A stretch of 64,000 nucleotides of DNA. Source: Tetrastigma voinierianum. Taxonomy: Eukaryota > Streptophyta > Magnoliopsida > Vitales > Vitaceae. Below the pieces are notes generated by a model. That model was not told the DNA's origin, did no database searches, and saw only the letters and a program-made list of their open reading frames with translations. The stretch spans positions 62,001 to 126,000 of the forward strand of contig JAEQBH010000132.1 of the NCBI GenBank assembly GCA_016808115.1. The letters run 5' to 3'. Positions 32,893-45,419 of the stretch are shown here, one piece after another. The stretch's first letter is position 1. Every line of letters begins with the position of its first letter. The position numbers were made by a program, and so were the translations under genes.

Positions 32893-34560
32893 GTTGGATC
32901 ATCTTTGTATTACCCTTAATCATGGGAAGGAAGAACTGTCTTTTGAAGAAGTTTGTTCTACCTTGTTAAATTATGAAATTTGGAACAAAGATCAAAGAGA
33001 ACATTGGGATGAGTCGATAGAAGCATTGGTAGTGAAAGGTCGTAGTCAAAATAAGAAATGGGAAACAAGGGGATAGGTGACATCAAAGAGTACAATGGGA
33101 AAAGATGAGTATGCCTTTTGTCATGAGGAGGGGCATTGGAAGAAAGATTATCCTAAGTTGAAAAAGAAAGATAAGGGAAAGTATAAAGTCGATGCTTGTG
33201 TTATAGAGCATGGTGGTGATTCTAGTGATTCTGAGTTCTGTTTAGTTGGTCATCAAACTATTGCGAGTTTTGATAAATGGATTTTGGATTCAGGTTGTAC
33301 CTATCATATGTGTCCACGCTAAAGTGGTTCTTGAAAGCTTGAAGAGTTGATGGGTAGGTTGTTTAATGGGTAGTGGTGATGTTGCTATATCACTTTAGAA
33401 TGGGTTCAATCGATTGAGAATCATGATGGATCAATTAGGATTTTTAATGAATGTTAGGGTATGTTGCAAGTTGAAAAAGAATCTCACATCTCTTTGGGGG
33501 CCTTAGAGTCTAAGGCCTTTTTGGTGATTGGTATTCGAGATGGAGTTCTAAATCTAATTTCGGAATCTCTTTTGGTTATGAAGAACGATAAGAGTAACTT
33601 GTATTACTATATTGGTAGTATAGATTGATTGGAGTAGTGGCCATGGTTTAAATGATGGTGAAAATTCAAAGATTACTAGTTTTGGGGCTAGTTAGAGTAG
33701 TGAGATGGGATAGGCATGATGTGGTAAAGGACATTAGCGAGATAGAGAAAAGGGTTCTATGGTACTTATTGAAAACTGTAGATGTTGGCTTAGTCTTTGA
33801 GCGAGATGATATATGTGATCAGTATGCTATTGGCTTTGTTGATTGAGATTGTACTGGTGACTTGGATAAATGGCAGTCAACAAATGTTTATGTATTTACT
33901 CTTTCCGACACAGTAAGTTGGAATTCTGAAGCATGACCAATGTTGCTATTGGTATCAAGGAGATTATTAGTGAGAAGATGAATCTTACTTTAAGAAGGTG
34001 GGGTGTGAGAATCTACGGATTTGTTGACTAAGGTGGTGACAGAGTTAGAGTTCGATCATTTGTTTAGACTTGATCAACATTAGGAAAGTTTGATTGCCGT
34101 TAGCGCATTTGAAGGCGTTACAGCTTTTGTCGAAGTTTCAAGATAGGATTGACATATTCATGAAGGTTGAGATTTTTTATATTTTGACTCATGTAAATTC
34201 CACATCGATTAAAAAGTAGGTTTTGCTTAGAAGACATAGCCTATTAAAGGGGCTTTTCCACCTTTGTAAAAATGCATCTCTTCCCCGTCTTATTTAGGGT
34301 ATTTGTAGTATGGCCCAATTGGCGGATATTTACTTTTGACTCAATTTCTTTGGAAATTAATGTGGCCCTATGTTGTAAAATTCTCTTTGTTAAATTGTTG
34401 TTCATTGGCGCCAAGGACGTGAGTATTTGCAAACCGTTAAATTTTATTATTCTCTCTTTCTTCACTACCTTTAGTTATTCTTCTTGTTGCATTATTTGAG
34501 TGCGTTTACACAACAAAAGTCTCACCACGGACATTCGGGTCGGACATAAGCCTAAAACCA
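32893..34560 (+). pseudogene. Ty1/copia element C2 relic: gag, protease, pre-integrase, RNase H end, LTR-like end
   Basis: Plus-strand blocks: LDELDHLCITLNHGKEELSF and LLNYEIWNKDQREHWDES (gag, 32893-33075); a zinc knuckle FCHEEGHWKKDYPKLKKK (33115-33165) in which the first and last Cys of CX2CX4HX4C are Tyr; WILDSGCTYHMCPR (33280-33320), the protease DSG site; SLGALESKAFLV and LVMKNDKSNLYYYIGS (GAG-pre-integrase, 33490-33620); then KTVDVGLVFERDDICDQYAI and DCTGDLDKWQSTNVYVFTLS (RNase H, 33770-33910). Integrase core and RT are deleted. From about 34160 the sequence looks like a copia LTR (ACATCGATTAAAAAGT, then GCCTATTAAAGGGG). Broken by stops throughout. Confidence 0.8.
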
Positions 34561-36423
34561 AATTCCGGTCACAAATCAACCAAAAAAAAAAAAAAAATTC
34601 AGTTATTTGTTGAAACAATTTATTACTAGAAAATATGATAAGAGTTAAAAAAAAATATTTTTTAACTAAATTAACTTGTTTTAAACATTATATTAAAAAA
34701 CAATGAACAAACAAACAAAGCATTATCAACCTCTGCTTTCGGAATTAGTTTTATTTGACTGTTGTTTCAAGCACAACAACCTTGACCTAGCCCATTACAA
34801 TGTGAAGGAATATATAAAGCTTTATAAATTTTTGTTCCCATTATAGATATGAGTTTACATTTAAAAATTAAACTTTGTATACCTCAAGATTTGAATTTGG
34901 GATCACAATCTACAAACCAACATCGAAAAACCACTCAGCCAACATTCAATTTGTTTATTAGTAAAGGAAACAATAGTACATTTGACAAAATCTTATTTTT
35001 ATTTATTATTATTATTCTTATTAGTTTACTTCAATAAATTTTATATTTAAATATTATCGTATTTATAAAAGTTAAAATAGTAATGCAATCATATAAAATA
35101 AGTAAATAACCTTATAAAATATTAAATTACATACTTTAAAATTTGAAAATTGATTTAGAAAATTTTAAAAAATATAAATGATATATTTATGTTCAGCGCC
35201 CTGAGTTTGACAAGTGAACCTTGAATTGATAACTTTTTTCGCTTCAATTTCGATTTAGTTTTTAGAACATTGCATAAATTTGTGAATTGTTTGTGAGTTT
35301 GAAACAATTTTAAACAATATAATATCGTTTGGTTGGCTTTTAAACAATATAAGCTCTTCCATAAAAAGGAAACCAAAAATAAGAGAAAGAAAGTGAAGTT
35401 GTATTTGTCTTCTTGGTCTTCAGCTCCCTTGTTTTACAAACACAACACATCTATTCTGCATCAATTGCTTTCTTTTCAGTGTTTTATGTTTCTGGAATAT
35501 TCAATGAATATTATAGCAATTTGTGTGAATCCAAATTTCTAATCTAACTCCATGATTTCGGACTTATTTAAAAAGAAAAAGAAAAGAAACATGATTTTAG
35601 CTTTGTTTGGCCTTCTAATTTTACAATATGAAAACAGATGATTAATAAAAACTTTCTCAAACCTTATCCCCTAAGAATATCAGTTTTTAGAAATATTATT
35701 TAAATTTTTCTTTGTAGTTGCATAATTCAAACTGTATTCCCATTATTTTCAAAAAAAATTATGTTTTTCCTTCTTTTTTGTCTTTTATATTTCTATCAAC
35801 TAAAACATTAATTTTATATGTTTGACTCCAAATATTATCTTAAAGTATAACACAAATATTTTGATTATAATATGTTAATTTAAATTATACATATGGTATT
35901 TTTTCTTTTTAGTTAGGAATTTGTTTAAGGTAGTATATAAAAAGGAGATATGACAGCAGGCAGAATGGTCCTTTTAGAATTGAGAGGAAAGTGCTTGTGG
36001 GAAGGAATTTTCTATAGCTAGTCAATTTCCCTGGATAAAAGAGACATAAAATTTCTAACAAATGTAACATCTAAATTTCTTGGAAAACTCATTTCTAACT
36101 CCCATAAAGTTCAAAGTTTCTGAGTTCATCAAAGATTTTATGAAATGCATAGAAATGGAAATAAAAACACATTAATAAAAGGGCATAAAAGATGTGTTGA
36201 AATACAATTTACTCAATTAATTACGTATAATCCCTTGAAATTTGAAACTTCCATAGAAATTTAGCTTATGTTTAGTTTCCAATAAATTTTGAGGAAAATG
36301 TAAAGGAAAAAAAAAAGGAAAAATGGAAAAAATTAAAAATAGAGTTAAATCTAATATTATATATTACTTTAAACTTTTTTCATTTATTTTTATCCCGATA
36401 AATGTAAATATTAAATAACTTAA
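34561..36423. other. AT-rich intergenic DNA without recognised genes
   Basis: Long A/T runs, no coherent coding frames and no clear repeats. Nothing supportable seen. Confidence 0.6.
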
Positions 36424-36485
36424 AATTTTGAGATGTCGCGAGACTTTTGCGGTCCTTTCCAACAACTTGGTTCCAAGCCGACCTG
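36424..36485. repeat. Left flank of the E2/E3 array, duplicated at 61197
   Basis: GCAACTTGGTTCATGGCTGA at 61220 corresponds to ACAACTTGGTTCCAAGCCGA here, and CCTTTACTGCCTTTTCGAAG to GCGGTCCTTTCCAACA. The right flank from 59020 continues the match (ATTAAATTTGTTTCCATC versus ATTAATTTGTTTCCATC at 61265). Function unknown. Confidence 0.55.
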
Positions 36486-38424
36486 TGTGACACCCCAAAG
36501 CAGGGGTCCCGTTTGACCCACTTGTCAGCTTCACGAGGCTTGTGTGTCTCATATCATGAGACTCATACTTGAGTAAAATGACCCAATAGGGCCCATCATC
36601 CATACTCGTCCATACGGTTACAAGACCATACATTTCTATAGACCTAAGAGTTACTACATCACTCTTAATACAAAACATATATTAAAACTAGTTCGTTCTA
36701 ATATATACATAAAACAAGAATCAAGGCCACAGTCCGGCCCGCTTCATAATCCCGGCCTCTAAGGAGCGCCATCTGCCTGTACCTATCCTGTACCTAAAAG
36801 GGGGTCCCACGACGGGGTGAGCTAACACCCAATAGAGATAAATCCTACAAGGGCTATTCCCCACCTAGGTGCACGTGCAAGTGATCATTTCACAGTCAAA
36901 CCAACAACTAATCCGTGCATACATGTTGTCCTATCATGAAAAAATATACATGCATGTATGAGACGACACTCTACATGCCCCAAGTACCGAGTCAACCTCT
37001 TACCCACTACCCAATGCAAGTGCAAATGGGAAATCAATACCGAGTCAGTCTTGACTCCCATCTCACAACCCGTAGTCTATGTGATGTTTATTGTCGTTTG
37101 CGTGTCTTTTTAGACGCGAACTTTTCGGGGAGTGCGTGGGTCTCTTACACCCTCGGAGCATTTTTTGACTTTCGGTGAGATCTGTTTATCTAACAGTTTG
37201 GGCTTTTTCATACGAGGTACTATCCCCTACTTGCTACGCCCGACACATTTCATTTCCATTTTATTTAACACTTTATTGGAACTCAATTGGACTTCGTCCC
37301 ATTCACGGCTCCTACGATTCAACACAACCTTGGTGCCAAATCAGTACCACAGACACACTTTCGTAGCAATGTGGTGTTACCGCACACCAATGCAATGCAA
37401 TTTGTGCCCGCACTCAAACCCATGACCAATGTGAAGACACTCTACATGGACATTCTACACCATGCACTATGTGTGTGCTATGAAAACTCATGTCTAATGC
37501 ACACAACATTTCATGTATTTAACATACATGCGGTCATGTTAATATTCACATATTCAAATCAATACACATCACATAAGCATGCACCTACATCTTTTCTATC
37601 ATTCAGGTTCATTCATGTCAACATCATTCAAAGCATGTATTAAAATAATTGTAAAATATTGCTTAGGCAAGTAATGCCATAATTCATGTTCTTGGGCTGA
37701 GACATAGTATTTGGTCCTCTGACCCAATGCGTATAATTATTTCCATCTTTATCACATTATTTTACATGTTCGACATCTCATTAATTCATGGCAATAACAC
37801 ACATTAACCATTCACACGGCCGCTAAATACGGCCATCTTGGCCCTGGGAATAATATGGACTTGAATCAGTCGATTGTTGTAAATACACCTGTTCTTGCTT
37901 TCGGGCCATATGCAGTCCCGAGCATTTTGTTACAAGCCAGGTTCCAAAAGCGAGAAGTTAGGAGGCGAGCGGACTATGCCTCAACGATCCGTGAACAGCC
38001 AATGTTCAGTCTACATTTTGGATGAAGCACTATCTTATTAAATTTTTAGACTTCGACGAGCTTTCGGTAGAGTCGAAACGGCGTGGTCGGAGTTCGGGAG
38101 GAGAAAGTTATGTGGTCAAAGTTGTGTGACCGGTTCTAAGGGGTCGGAGAGATTTGGGCTTCACCCCGTTTGCTATTACGCTCGGGATTGCCATCCCGAA
38201 ACGCGTGTTCGGTCTCGGAAAGTTCGAAATATTTGTAAGAAATGGTCTTTGACCATCACCTGATCTAAATGAGCCACCTGACATACAAATTTGCCCGGCC
38301 AGGACTGGCTCCCGTAGGTCATTACGTGGCCCCTAGGCGTAAAATAACGGTGGCGGGAGAAGCCTACCTCTTGTAGCGCGGTTCCGGGTTCTTTGCCGTG
38401 AGGAGTGCACTCCTTGCAACACTC

Positions 38425-38580
38425 CCCTTCCTCTTCCTCTTTTATTTTCCTCTCTTCCTCCCCTTTCCTCTTATAACTAACCTTTCCTTTCTCACTCCTT
38501 TCTCCTTGTCCTTTCTGTCCTCCCTTTCTCTTCTCCCTTCCTCCTCCTTCTCCTTCCCTCCCTTCCTCTTCTCCTTGCTG
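38425..38580. repeat. Polypyrimidine tract in L1
   Basis: About 150 bases of almost only C and T on the plus strand (CCTTCCTC-type blocks). Same tract at 44760-44900 in L2 and 55565-55735 in L3; the element transcript would be purine-rich here. Open frames through it encode Arg/Lys/Glu/Gly repeats on the minus strand and are not genes. Confidence 0.85.
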
Positions 38581-38654
38581 CTCCACGGACTGGTTTGGAG
38601 CTCTCCCTTGCTCCTACCAACAGCCCGTGTGGCTCGCATATGGCGTAATGAGCC

Positions 38655-38825
38655 GTACATGTTGACACATAATGCCGTGTCACACATGCATGCCTTTCCA
38701 TGTTGTGACATGGCTTGCCATGTGTCACTCATGGCTTTGCCATGTGTCACTTTCCACATGGCTTGCCATGTGTCACTCACATGGCTTGCCATGTGTCTAC
38801 CACATGGTTGTGCATGTGACCATCC
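38655..38825. repeat. CATGGC-GCCATG hairpin minisatellite in L1
   Basis: Repeats of about 20-24 bp of the form CATGGCTTGCCATGTGTCAC, each containing an inverted CATGGC/GCCATG pair. Related, shorter and more diverged arrays are at 44975-45115 and 55798-55985. Confidence 0.8.
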
Positions 38826-39071
38826 CGCATCAGCTCGCCGTGTTTAGTCCGTGCGTGTTTCCTCGAAATACGTGAGATTTCGACTATCTCGGAATTGACC
38901 AGAGGCCCAGGCGGGTAGCTAATTTTCACGAGACGATCCCAGCGATGCAGTGCGTTTTGTCATCCGAGATCTAGAAAAATCCCAAATTTTCTTTGGATTA
39001 TTCCGGTAAACTACCGTTTTACCCTGGCTTTTAGTGAAAATTTAAAATTTAAAATTTCCGCGGGTTTTCTG

Positions 39072-39083
39072 CTCTCTCCCCAC
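39072..39083 (-). promoter_or_regulatory. E2 polypurine tract
   Basis: Minus strand GGTGGGGAGAG next to L1, in the place expected for plus-strand priming. Confidence 0.55.
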
Positions 39084-39129
39084 CGCAAAAATAATTTCAT
39101 CCCGAAATTTTCGCATACATACACATTCA

Positions 39130-42100
39130 AACACATGCATATGCAACAGTCATTTGAAACATTAATGAGTAGAAAATGCACCTTCCCCGTCGAACAAGAA
39201 GGGATAATTGGTTCGCACGGTGTCCTCGCACTCCCATGTTGCCTCCTCGACTCCTCGGTGCTTCCACAACACCTTTACAAGCCTCACGATCTTGCCACGC
39301 AAAACTTGCTCTTGGCTATCCATGATTCGCACTGGTCCCTCCTAGAAGGTCCCATCCGCATCAACAACAAGCTCTCCCCAATCCACTATATGAGTTGGAT
39401 CTGGAGTGTACTTCCGGAGCATATAAACGTGAAACACCTCATGAACGCTCGACAAACTTGGCGGCGGCGCTAGCGAATGCGCAGGTGCCATCCTCGAAGG
39501 GTCCAATGTACCTTGGCGATAGCTTCCTCGTTGCGAATCTAATCACTCCTCTCTTAGACATCACCTTCAGAAGACATGATCCGCCCGCCTTAAACTCTAG
39601 GAGTGGGTGGGTCGGTACATCGGCGTAACTCTTCTGGGCTACGGCGATAAGGGAGACACTTCGGGATCATACCACCTTATTAAGGAGGTGTCTCTAATCA
39701 AATCTGGACCAGTGATGGAGCTCTCTCCCACCTCTATCCAACATATCGGTGATCGACATGGCCTCCCGTAGAGAGCCTCATAGGGCTCCATCTGAATACT
39801 CACCTGATAACTGTTATTGTAGGCGAATTCTACCAAGGGCAAGTGCTCCTCCTAGCTACCCTTGAGATCCAAGACGCATGCTCGTAACATGTCCTCTAAA
39901 ATCTAAATAGTCCGCTACGATTGATATCCGTCGAGGATGAAGCGGTACTCATCGGCAGGCTGTGTCCCCATGGCCTTTGGAAACTCTTCGGGCGAGCCGT
40001 AAACCAAGGATCCCGATCCGATACTATGGAGACAGGAACTCCATGCAACCTTACTATCTCCCGTATATACATCCTGCAGAATTCCTCTAGTGTGAAGGTC
40101 ATCCGCATGGCGAAGAAAATGAGCGACAGAGTCGGTCCTCTGCCCACACGCATCATGCTTCCACAATGTCCCATGGCAAGTGAGTCACAAGTCCATCGTG
40201 ATGTGCTCCCCTTCCACTCGCTATCTCAGTAGTTTGGAGTAAAGCCTGGCATCTCTATTGCTGACACTTGACGATGGCACGTTAGACACTTAGTCGAGAC
40301 AAAATTACGGCGTGCCTCTTCATCGCTCGATAATGCGCGGCGAAGATCATGACCATCTTTGTGCCACACGGATTCCTGGCAAATCGAGAACAATGGAACC
40401 CACACGAGGATCTCCTTCCTCAAATCCGTCGGCCCCGGGGACCCTGACCCGTCCACATGCAGTTGCCATGCGTGTGGATAGCCCGGCCTTAGGTCAGTTG
40501 TGCACGACTATATTCGGCCCCTGATGGATACTAGTTCTGCATCCTACAACTGGGATTCTATCACTCTGCTCAGTAGAGACGGCGTAGCCATCATACTTCC
40601 CAAAATTGCCTTGAGCACGCTCATCGTGCGCAGTCACGAGCTGACCTTGTCTCGAGCATCCGCCACTCTGGGGAAAGCTATACTAACTGGCCTCCTGTGA
40701 CTTTACGCTAGCGCATCGGCCACCACATTTGCCCCTTCTGCAGGGATGGTATCTGTGAGTCGTAATGTTCCAAACTCCATCCACCTCACAGGCCTCATGT
40801 TGAGGTCCTCGCTGCGTGACGATGTATTCCAGGGCTTTTATGGTGCAGCACCTCGGCTTTATACCGTATAAGTAGTGGCGCCAAATCTTCAAGGCAAAGA
40901 CTGTGGCCGCCAACTCTAAGTCATGCGTGGGGTAATTCTACTTGTGATTCTTCAACTGCTTAGAACCATAAGCCACAACTTTCACGGCGCATCGAGCACA
41001 TCGGTCCTCTTCCTTCGAGCATCCGCGGTACACGTGTGCCTCACGTCCCTTTACGGGACTATTAGAATAGGAGTTGAAGTAAGCCTCCTGCGTTCCCTAG
41101 AATGCTCGCTTTCACATGAGTCATCCCATAAGCTTGACCTCAGCTAGGACGATCTAGTCATAGGCGCTAGCGGGAGAAATCACTCTATAAACCTCTTGTA
41201 ATACCCACTTGGAGTCCCAGAAACTACGTATCTCCAAGGCCGACTGGTCTATCCCAATAAATCACAACCTGAAACCTTCCCGGGAGTGAAACACGCTTGA
41301 AGAGCGACTCCACGTGTCCCGATAAACCCACACCTCGGTAGAAAGTCAAAGCTCACACTTACTGGAAACTTGGCATACAATTGATGATCCTCAAAAACTG
41401 GCCAGTACGATTCTCCAAGTGATCCTCATGCTCTACCTCCTGCGGGAGTAGATCGAATGTCATCGACAAAGACAGACAAAATTGATCTAGGGTTGGAACA
41501 CCTATTCATAGAGGTCCATGAATCTTTGCCTGTGCGTTTTGTCAATCCAAAGGGCATCACCATAAGCTTAAAGTGCCCATCTGCGCGTCACGAGCGATAT
41601 CTTAAGGATGTACGCCTCCTAACTCTCAGGCGATGGTAACTAGTGCGAAGGTCTATCTTGGGTAGACTCGCATCCTCTCGATTGATCAAATAGAATCATC
41701 AATCCTCGGTAATGGATCTGGGTTCTTGATTGTACCGCATTGACTTATCTATAATCGATGCATAATTAGAAGGGTCTTGCCCTTCTTCGCAAATAAACGG
41801 AGCACCCATGGTGAAGTGCTTAGTGCAATGAAACCCTTGATAACTCACATGCTCGGACCTTGAGCTCACGCAGCTTAGCAGGTGCCATCCTATGCGGAGT
41901 CATAGAAATGGGCGACGTGCCCGGGATCTGACTCAATGAAGAGGTCTACATCCCTCGGTGGGTAATCATTAGCTCGTTCGAAAAACATCTCGTACTCTAA
42001 ACCACCGAGTAGACTCATATCACATGCGGCCGTCCTCCCGAGGTAAGGCTAGCCTTGACTAGTGTGCATACATCGTGAAACTTACAATATGGGAGTAAAG

Positions 42101-42330
42101 CATCGTGCCTATTCCTGAAACAACACGACCGCAATCTTTATCGTGTATGGCGGTAACTCTCATACGTACAATCTATGACAACGGAGTGTGCGTGGCTTGA
42201 TGCATCGGATGACCGCCGAACTCTTACATGTCCGTGACCAGAAGGTCCACCATGGTGGGAGTCTAGGAGTCTAACTCACATCCTCGACATATCAGATCAA
42301 TTCTGCGTAGTCGCCAGGGGAGAATTCACG
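39130..42330 (-). pseudogene. E2 pol relic: RT, RNase H, integrase, chromodomain-like tail
   Basis: Minus-strand blocks from right to left: LPTEG-type linker near 41950 and TMGAPFICEEGQ (41800), RT fingers; KIDLRTSYHRLRV (41640); EVEHEDHLEN and NCMPSFQ (41440-41360), RT end; HDLELAATVFALKIWRHYLY (40910-40850), RNase H; RVGRGPTLSLIFFAMRMTFT and VRLHGVPVSIVSDRDPWFTA (40140-39990), integrase with the second catalytic Asp; MPLVEFAYNNSYQVSIQMEP and YEALYGRPCRSPICW (39842-39730); then GPVRIMDSQEQVLRGKIVRL and GVEEATWECEDTVRTNYPFL (39340-39190), the chromodomain-like tail. Many stops and shifts; no gag or complete protease lies between RT and the primer site. Confidence 0.85.
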
Positions 42331-42824
42331 TGTAATTAACAGATCTAAGGTCTCGAACTCTAACCCCCTTCCTGCACCATCACATAAGTCGAAGCAATGA
42401 GTTTAGAATAATTTTTCGTGTCCCTCTTATTAGCGCACATACTGACCCAATAATAGACCTAATATCTCGAACCATCCGTTCGTTTCTCGAACTCCTAAGA
42501 TTATGTTTCTCAACCTAATTCAAATTGGCATTTTCTATCGATCCTGCAAGTATATGATTCACATAATTTGTGACTTATCTGATCACGCTTACAATCAAGC
42601 ATACCACGAAAACACCTGATACATCTTTGTGATCTAATCTGTCTGTGGAATCCTAGGTAATCTCCTACCTAGACCTTGATACCAAACAATGATCACGGAT
42701 ATCAATTTCACGACACTAGGTAATTCAACGACTCCGACACTAAGCTATACCAATTTGTGGTGCTCTTATACCTTAATGACCGTAGCTGGCGAAAGTCCAC
42801 CGAGTCCTAGGTACTGGGGTTACT
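42331..42824 (-). other. E2 non-coding leader
   Basis: Located where gag should be. Shares GTCACAAATTATGTGAATCA and CTTAGGAGTTCGAGAAACG-like blocks with the E1 leader, and GACCTAATATCTCGAACCAT with the E3 leader (near 53230). Confidence 0.6.
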
Positions 42825-42842
42825 TATGCTTTCCCGATACCA
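42825..42842 (-). promoter_or_regulatory. E2 primer binding site
   Basis: Minus strand TGGTATCGGGAAAGCATA, 7 bases inside from L2; TGGTATC matches the initiator Met tRNA type site. Confidence 0.7.
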
Positions 42843-42849
42843 AAAGCTA

Positions 42850-45349
42850 TGACACTGAAAACCCGGGGTCCCGTTGATCATTGTCAACCTCACGAAACTG
42901 TGTCTCATATCATGAGACCCGTACTTAATAAAATGACCCGATAAGGACCATAAATCGTACAAATCCATCACAGGTTACAAGACGCCCATTTCATGACTTG
43001 AGGATACTATCACTTCTCCAAACCACAAAACATATGATATTTGGATTGGTTAATACTGCGAAAAACAGAGTCTGAGCAGATGGGCCATACCGTAATAAAT
43101 TTAAGAGCATATGCATTTTTATCACTTTTGAGAGGACCACGGCAAGGGGTGGCACGCCAGTAGAATAAATCCTAGGGTCATTCCCCACCTAGGTGCGTCT
43201 GAGTGATCATTTCATGATAAACCAGCAACCAATCCGTGCATACATGTTGTCTATCATGGAAAAATAACCATGCATGTATGAGGCGACACTCTACATGCCC
43301 AATCTGAAAGTCGACCTCAGACCCACACCTGATGCAAGTGCGAATGGAAATCAATGCAAGTCGGTCTCGAGCTCCCCATCTCACACCAGTAGTCTATGTG
43401 ATGTTTATTTAATCGTTTAGTGTCTTTTTTGGGAAACGACTTTTGGGGTCTCCTGCTTGGGTCTCTTACACCTGGCATTTTCGGGCTTTCCTACCCAGGA
43501 TTGGATCTATTGTGCTGGATTTCGGGCTTTCACGGGGGGTATCACATCCCCTACTTGCTACGTGACCCTTCATTTTCCATTTTTTATTTAACCTTTATGG
43601 AACTCAAATGGACTTCGTCCCATTCCTACGGCTGCGATTCAACACGAAACCATGATGCCAAATCAGTCTTATGACACACTTTCATGTAATGTGGTGTTCA
43701 CAGCACACCAATGCAATGCAATTTGTGCCTTGCCTCAAACCCATGACAATGTATGAAGACCTCTACATGGACGATTTCTACACCATGCACTATGTGTATT
43801 GCTATAATTACTCTATGTCTAATGCACCTAACATTTCATATATTTAACATACATGCGATCATGTTAATATTTCACATATTCAAATCGATACATCACATAA
43901 GCATGCACTACATTTTTTCTATCATTGAGTTCATTCACGTCAGCATCATTCAAGCATGTATTAAAATAATTCCAACCATTACTTAGGCAAGTAATGCCAT
44001 AATTCTATGTTCTTGAGCAGAACATAGTATTTGATCATACAACCCAATGCATATAATTATTTCCATCTTTATCACACAATTTTACATGTTCGACATCTCA
44101 TTGAATTCATACCCAATAACACCACATTATAAATTCACGGCCGCCATCCGCCATGCCCGGCACAGGAATATCCCGGACATAGTCGAAAGTCGAAATTGTT
44201 GTAAATACCACAATAAAACATCAACACACAATTCCTTGCTTTCGAGCCATATGCGGAGTCGAGCATTTCGTTTACAAACTAGTTCAGGAAGCAGTTCGAG
44301 GAAGCGAAAGAACGGACTATGCCTCAACAATCCGTGACCCAGCAAAATGTTCAGTCTACATTTTGAATGAGCACTTTATCTTATTAAATTTTAGACTCGA
44401 CGAGCTTTCCGTAGAGTCCAAGAACGCGCGAATCAGAGTTCGGACGAGAATGTTATGGCGGTCTGAAGTTAGCGACCGATTCTGGGTTGTGCGGAAATTC
44501 TGGGCACACCCCGTTTGCTATTACGCTCCGGTTTTGCCGTCGAACACAATGTTCGGTCTCGGATAGTTAAACCACTGTGCTTGGTCTTTGACCATCTGCA
44601 ATCCTGAACAAACCACCTGACCTCTGAAATTTGCAGAAAAACGGATGAAGCAGTAGAGCCCATTACGGCCCCTAGGCGTAAAATAGCTTGATGTAGGAGG
44701 AAACCTACCTCTTGTAGCACAGTTTCGGGTTCTTTGTCCAGGAAATGCGCTCATTCTGTAACCTCCTTCCCTCTTATCTTTACTCTTTCTTTTTCCTCTC
44801 TTCCTCCTTTCCTCCTTCCTCCTTTCCTTTCCTCCATTTCTCTTCTCCTTTCCTCCTCCTTCTCCTTCCTCTCCTTCCTGCTTCTCCTTCTTTGCTCCAT
44901 GGTGGTATGGAGCTCTCCCTTGCTCTTTTACCAACGACCACTTGAGCTCCTTATATAGGCATGGCAAGAGCCGTACATGTTGACACATGGCATGCCATGT
45001 ATACCTGCATGCATTCCTTTGCCATGCATTCTCTATAACGCCATCTTAATCACCATATGGTTCGCCATGTGTCACCACGTAGTTCGCCATGTCATCAAGA
45101 GCTCGCCATGTGTCGGTAGACACGTGTTCCTCGAATACATTGAGATTTCGACTATCTTGGAATTCAAACGAGAATTTGGTAGGTAACTAATTTTCACGAG
45201 ACGATTCCAACGGTGCAATCCGTTTTGTCATCCGAGATCTAGAAAAATCCCAACTTTTCTTTGGATTATTCCGATAATTTACCGTTTTGTACCATTTTGC
45301 CCCCTTTTCATCTGAAATTTTTAGATTTAAAATTTTCACGGGTTTTACA
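42850..45349 (-). repeat. L2: shared middle LTR
   Basis: Plus strand TGACACTGAAAACCCGGGG to GGGTTTTACA. Carries primer site on the left (for E2) and purine tract on the right (for E3), a TATA box at 44951-44958, a pyrimidine tract (44760-44900) and the GCCATGTGTCAC minisatellite (44975-45115). Confidence 0.8.
44951..44958 (-). promoter_or_regulatory. TATA box of L2
   Basis: Minus strand GCCTATATAAGGAGCTC. It lies about 395 bases into the LTR, between the CATGGC minisatellite (upstream) and the purine tract (downstream). Confidence 0.65.
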
Positions 45350-45361
45350 CTCTCCCCCCCT
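45350..45361 (-). promoter_or_regulatory. E3 polypurine tract
   Basis: Minus strand AAGGGGGGGAGAG immediately before L2. Confidence 0.75.
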
Positions 45362-45419
45362 TAAAATAATTTCATCCCGAAATGTTCGCATACATACACA
45401 TTCAAACACATGCATATGC

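Larger units (their letters stand above)
36486..39071 (-). repeat. L1: LTR of the tandem array (3' LTR of E2)
   Basis: Plus strand starts TGTGACACCCC and ends at CGGGTTTTCTG. Contains a pyrimidine tract (38425-38580) and a CATGGC-TT-GCCATG minisatellite (38655-38825). The TATA box present in L2 and L3 is degraded here (GCTCGCATATGGCG near 38632). No primer site lies to its left, consistent with it being the terminal 3' LTR. Confidence 0.8.

Noticed and set aside
38176..38847. Long minus- and plus-strand frames of 110-150 codons (also at 44521-44988 and 55469-55843)
   Set aside because: They run through the LTR purine/pyrimidine tract and encode low-complexity Arg/Glu/Gly/Lys or Leu/Pro/Ser/Phe; the same positions in the other LTRs keep the DNA tract but not the frame.
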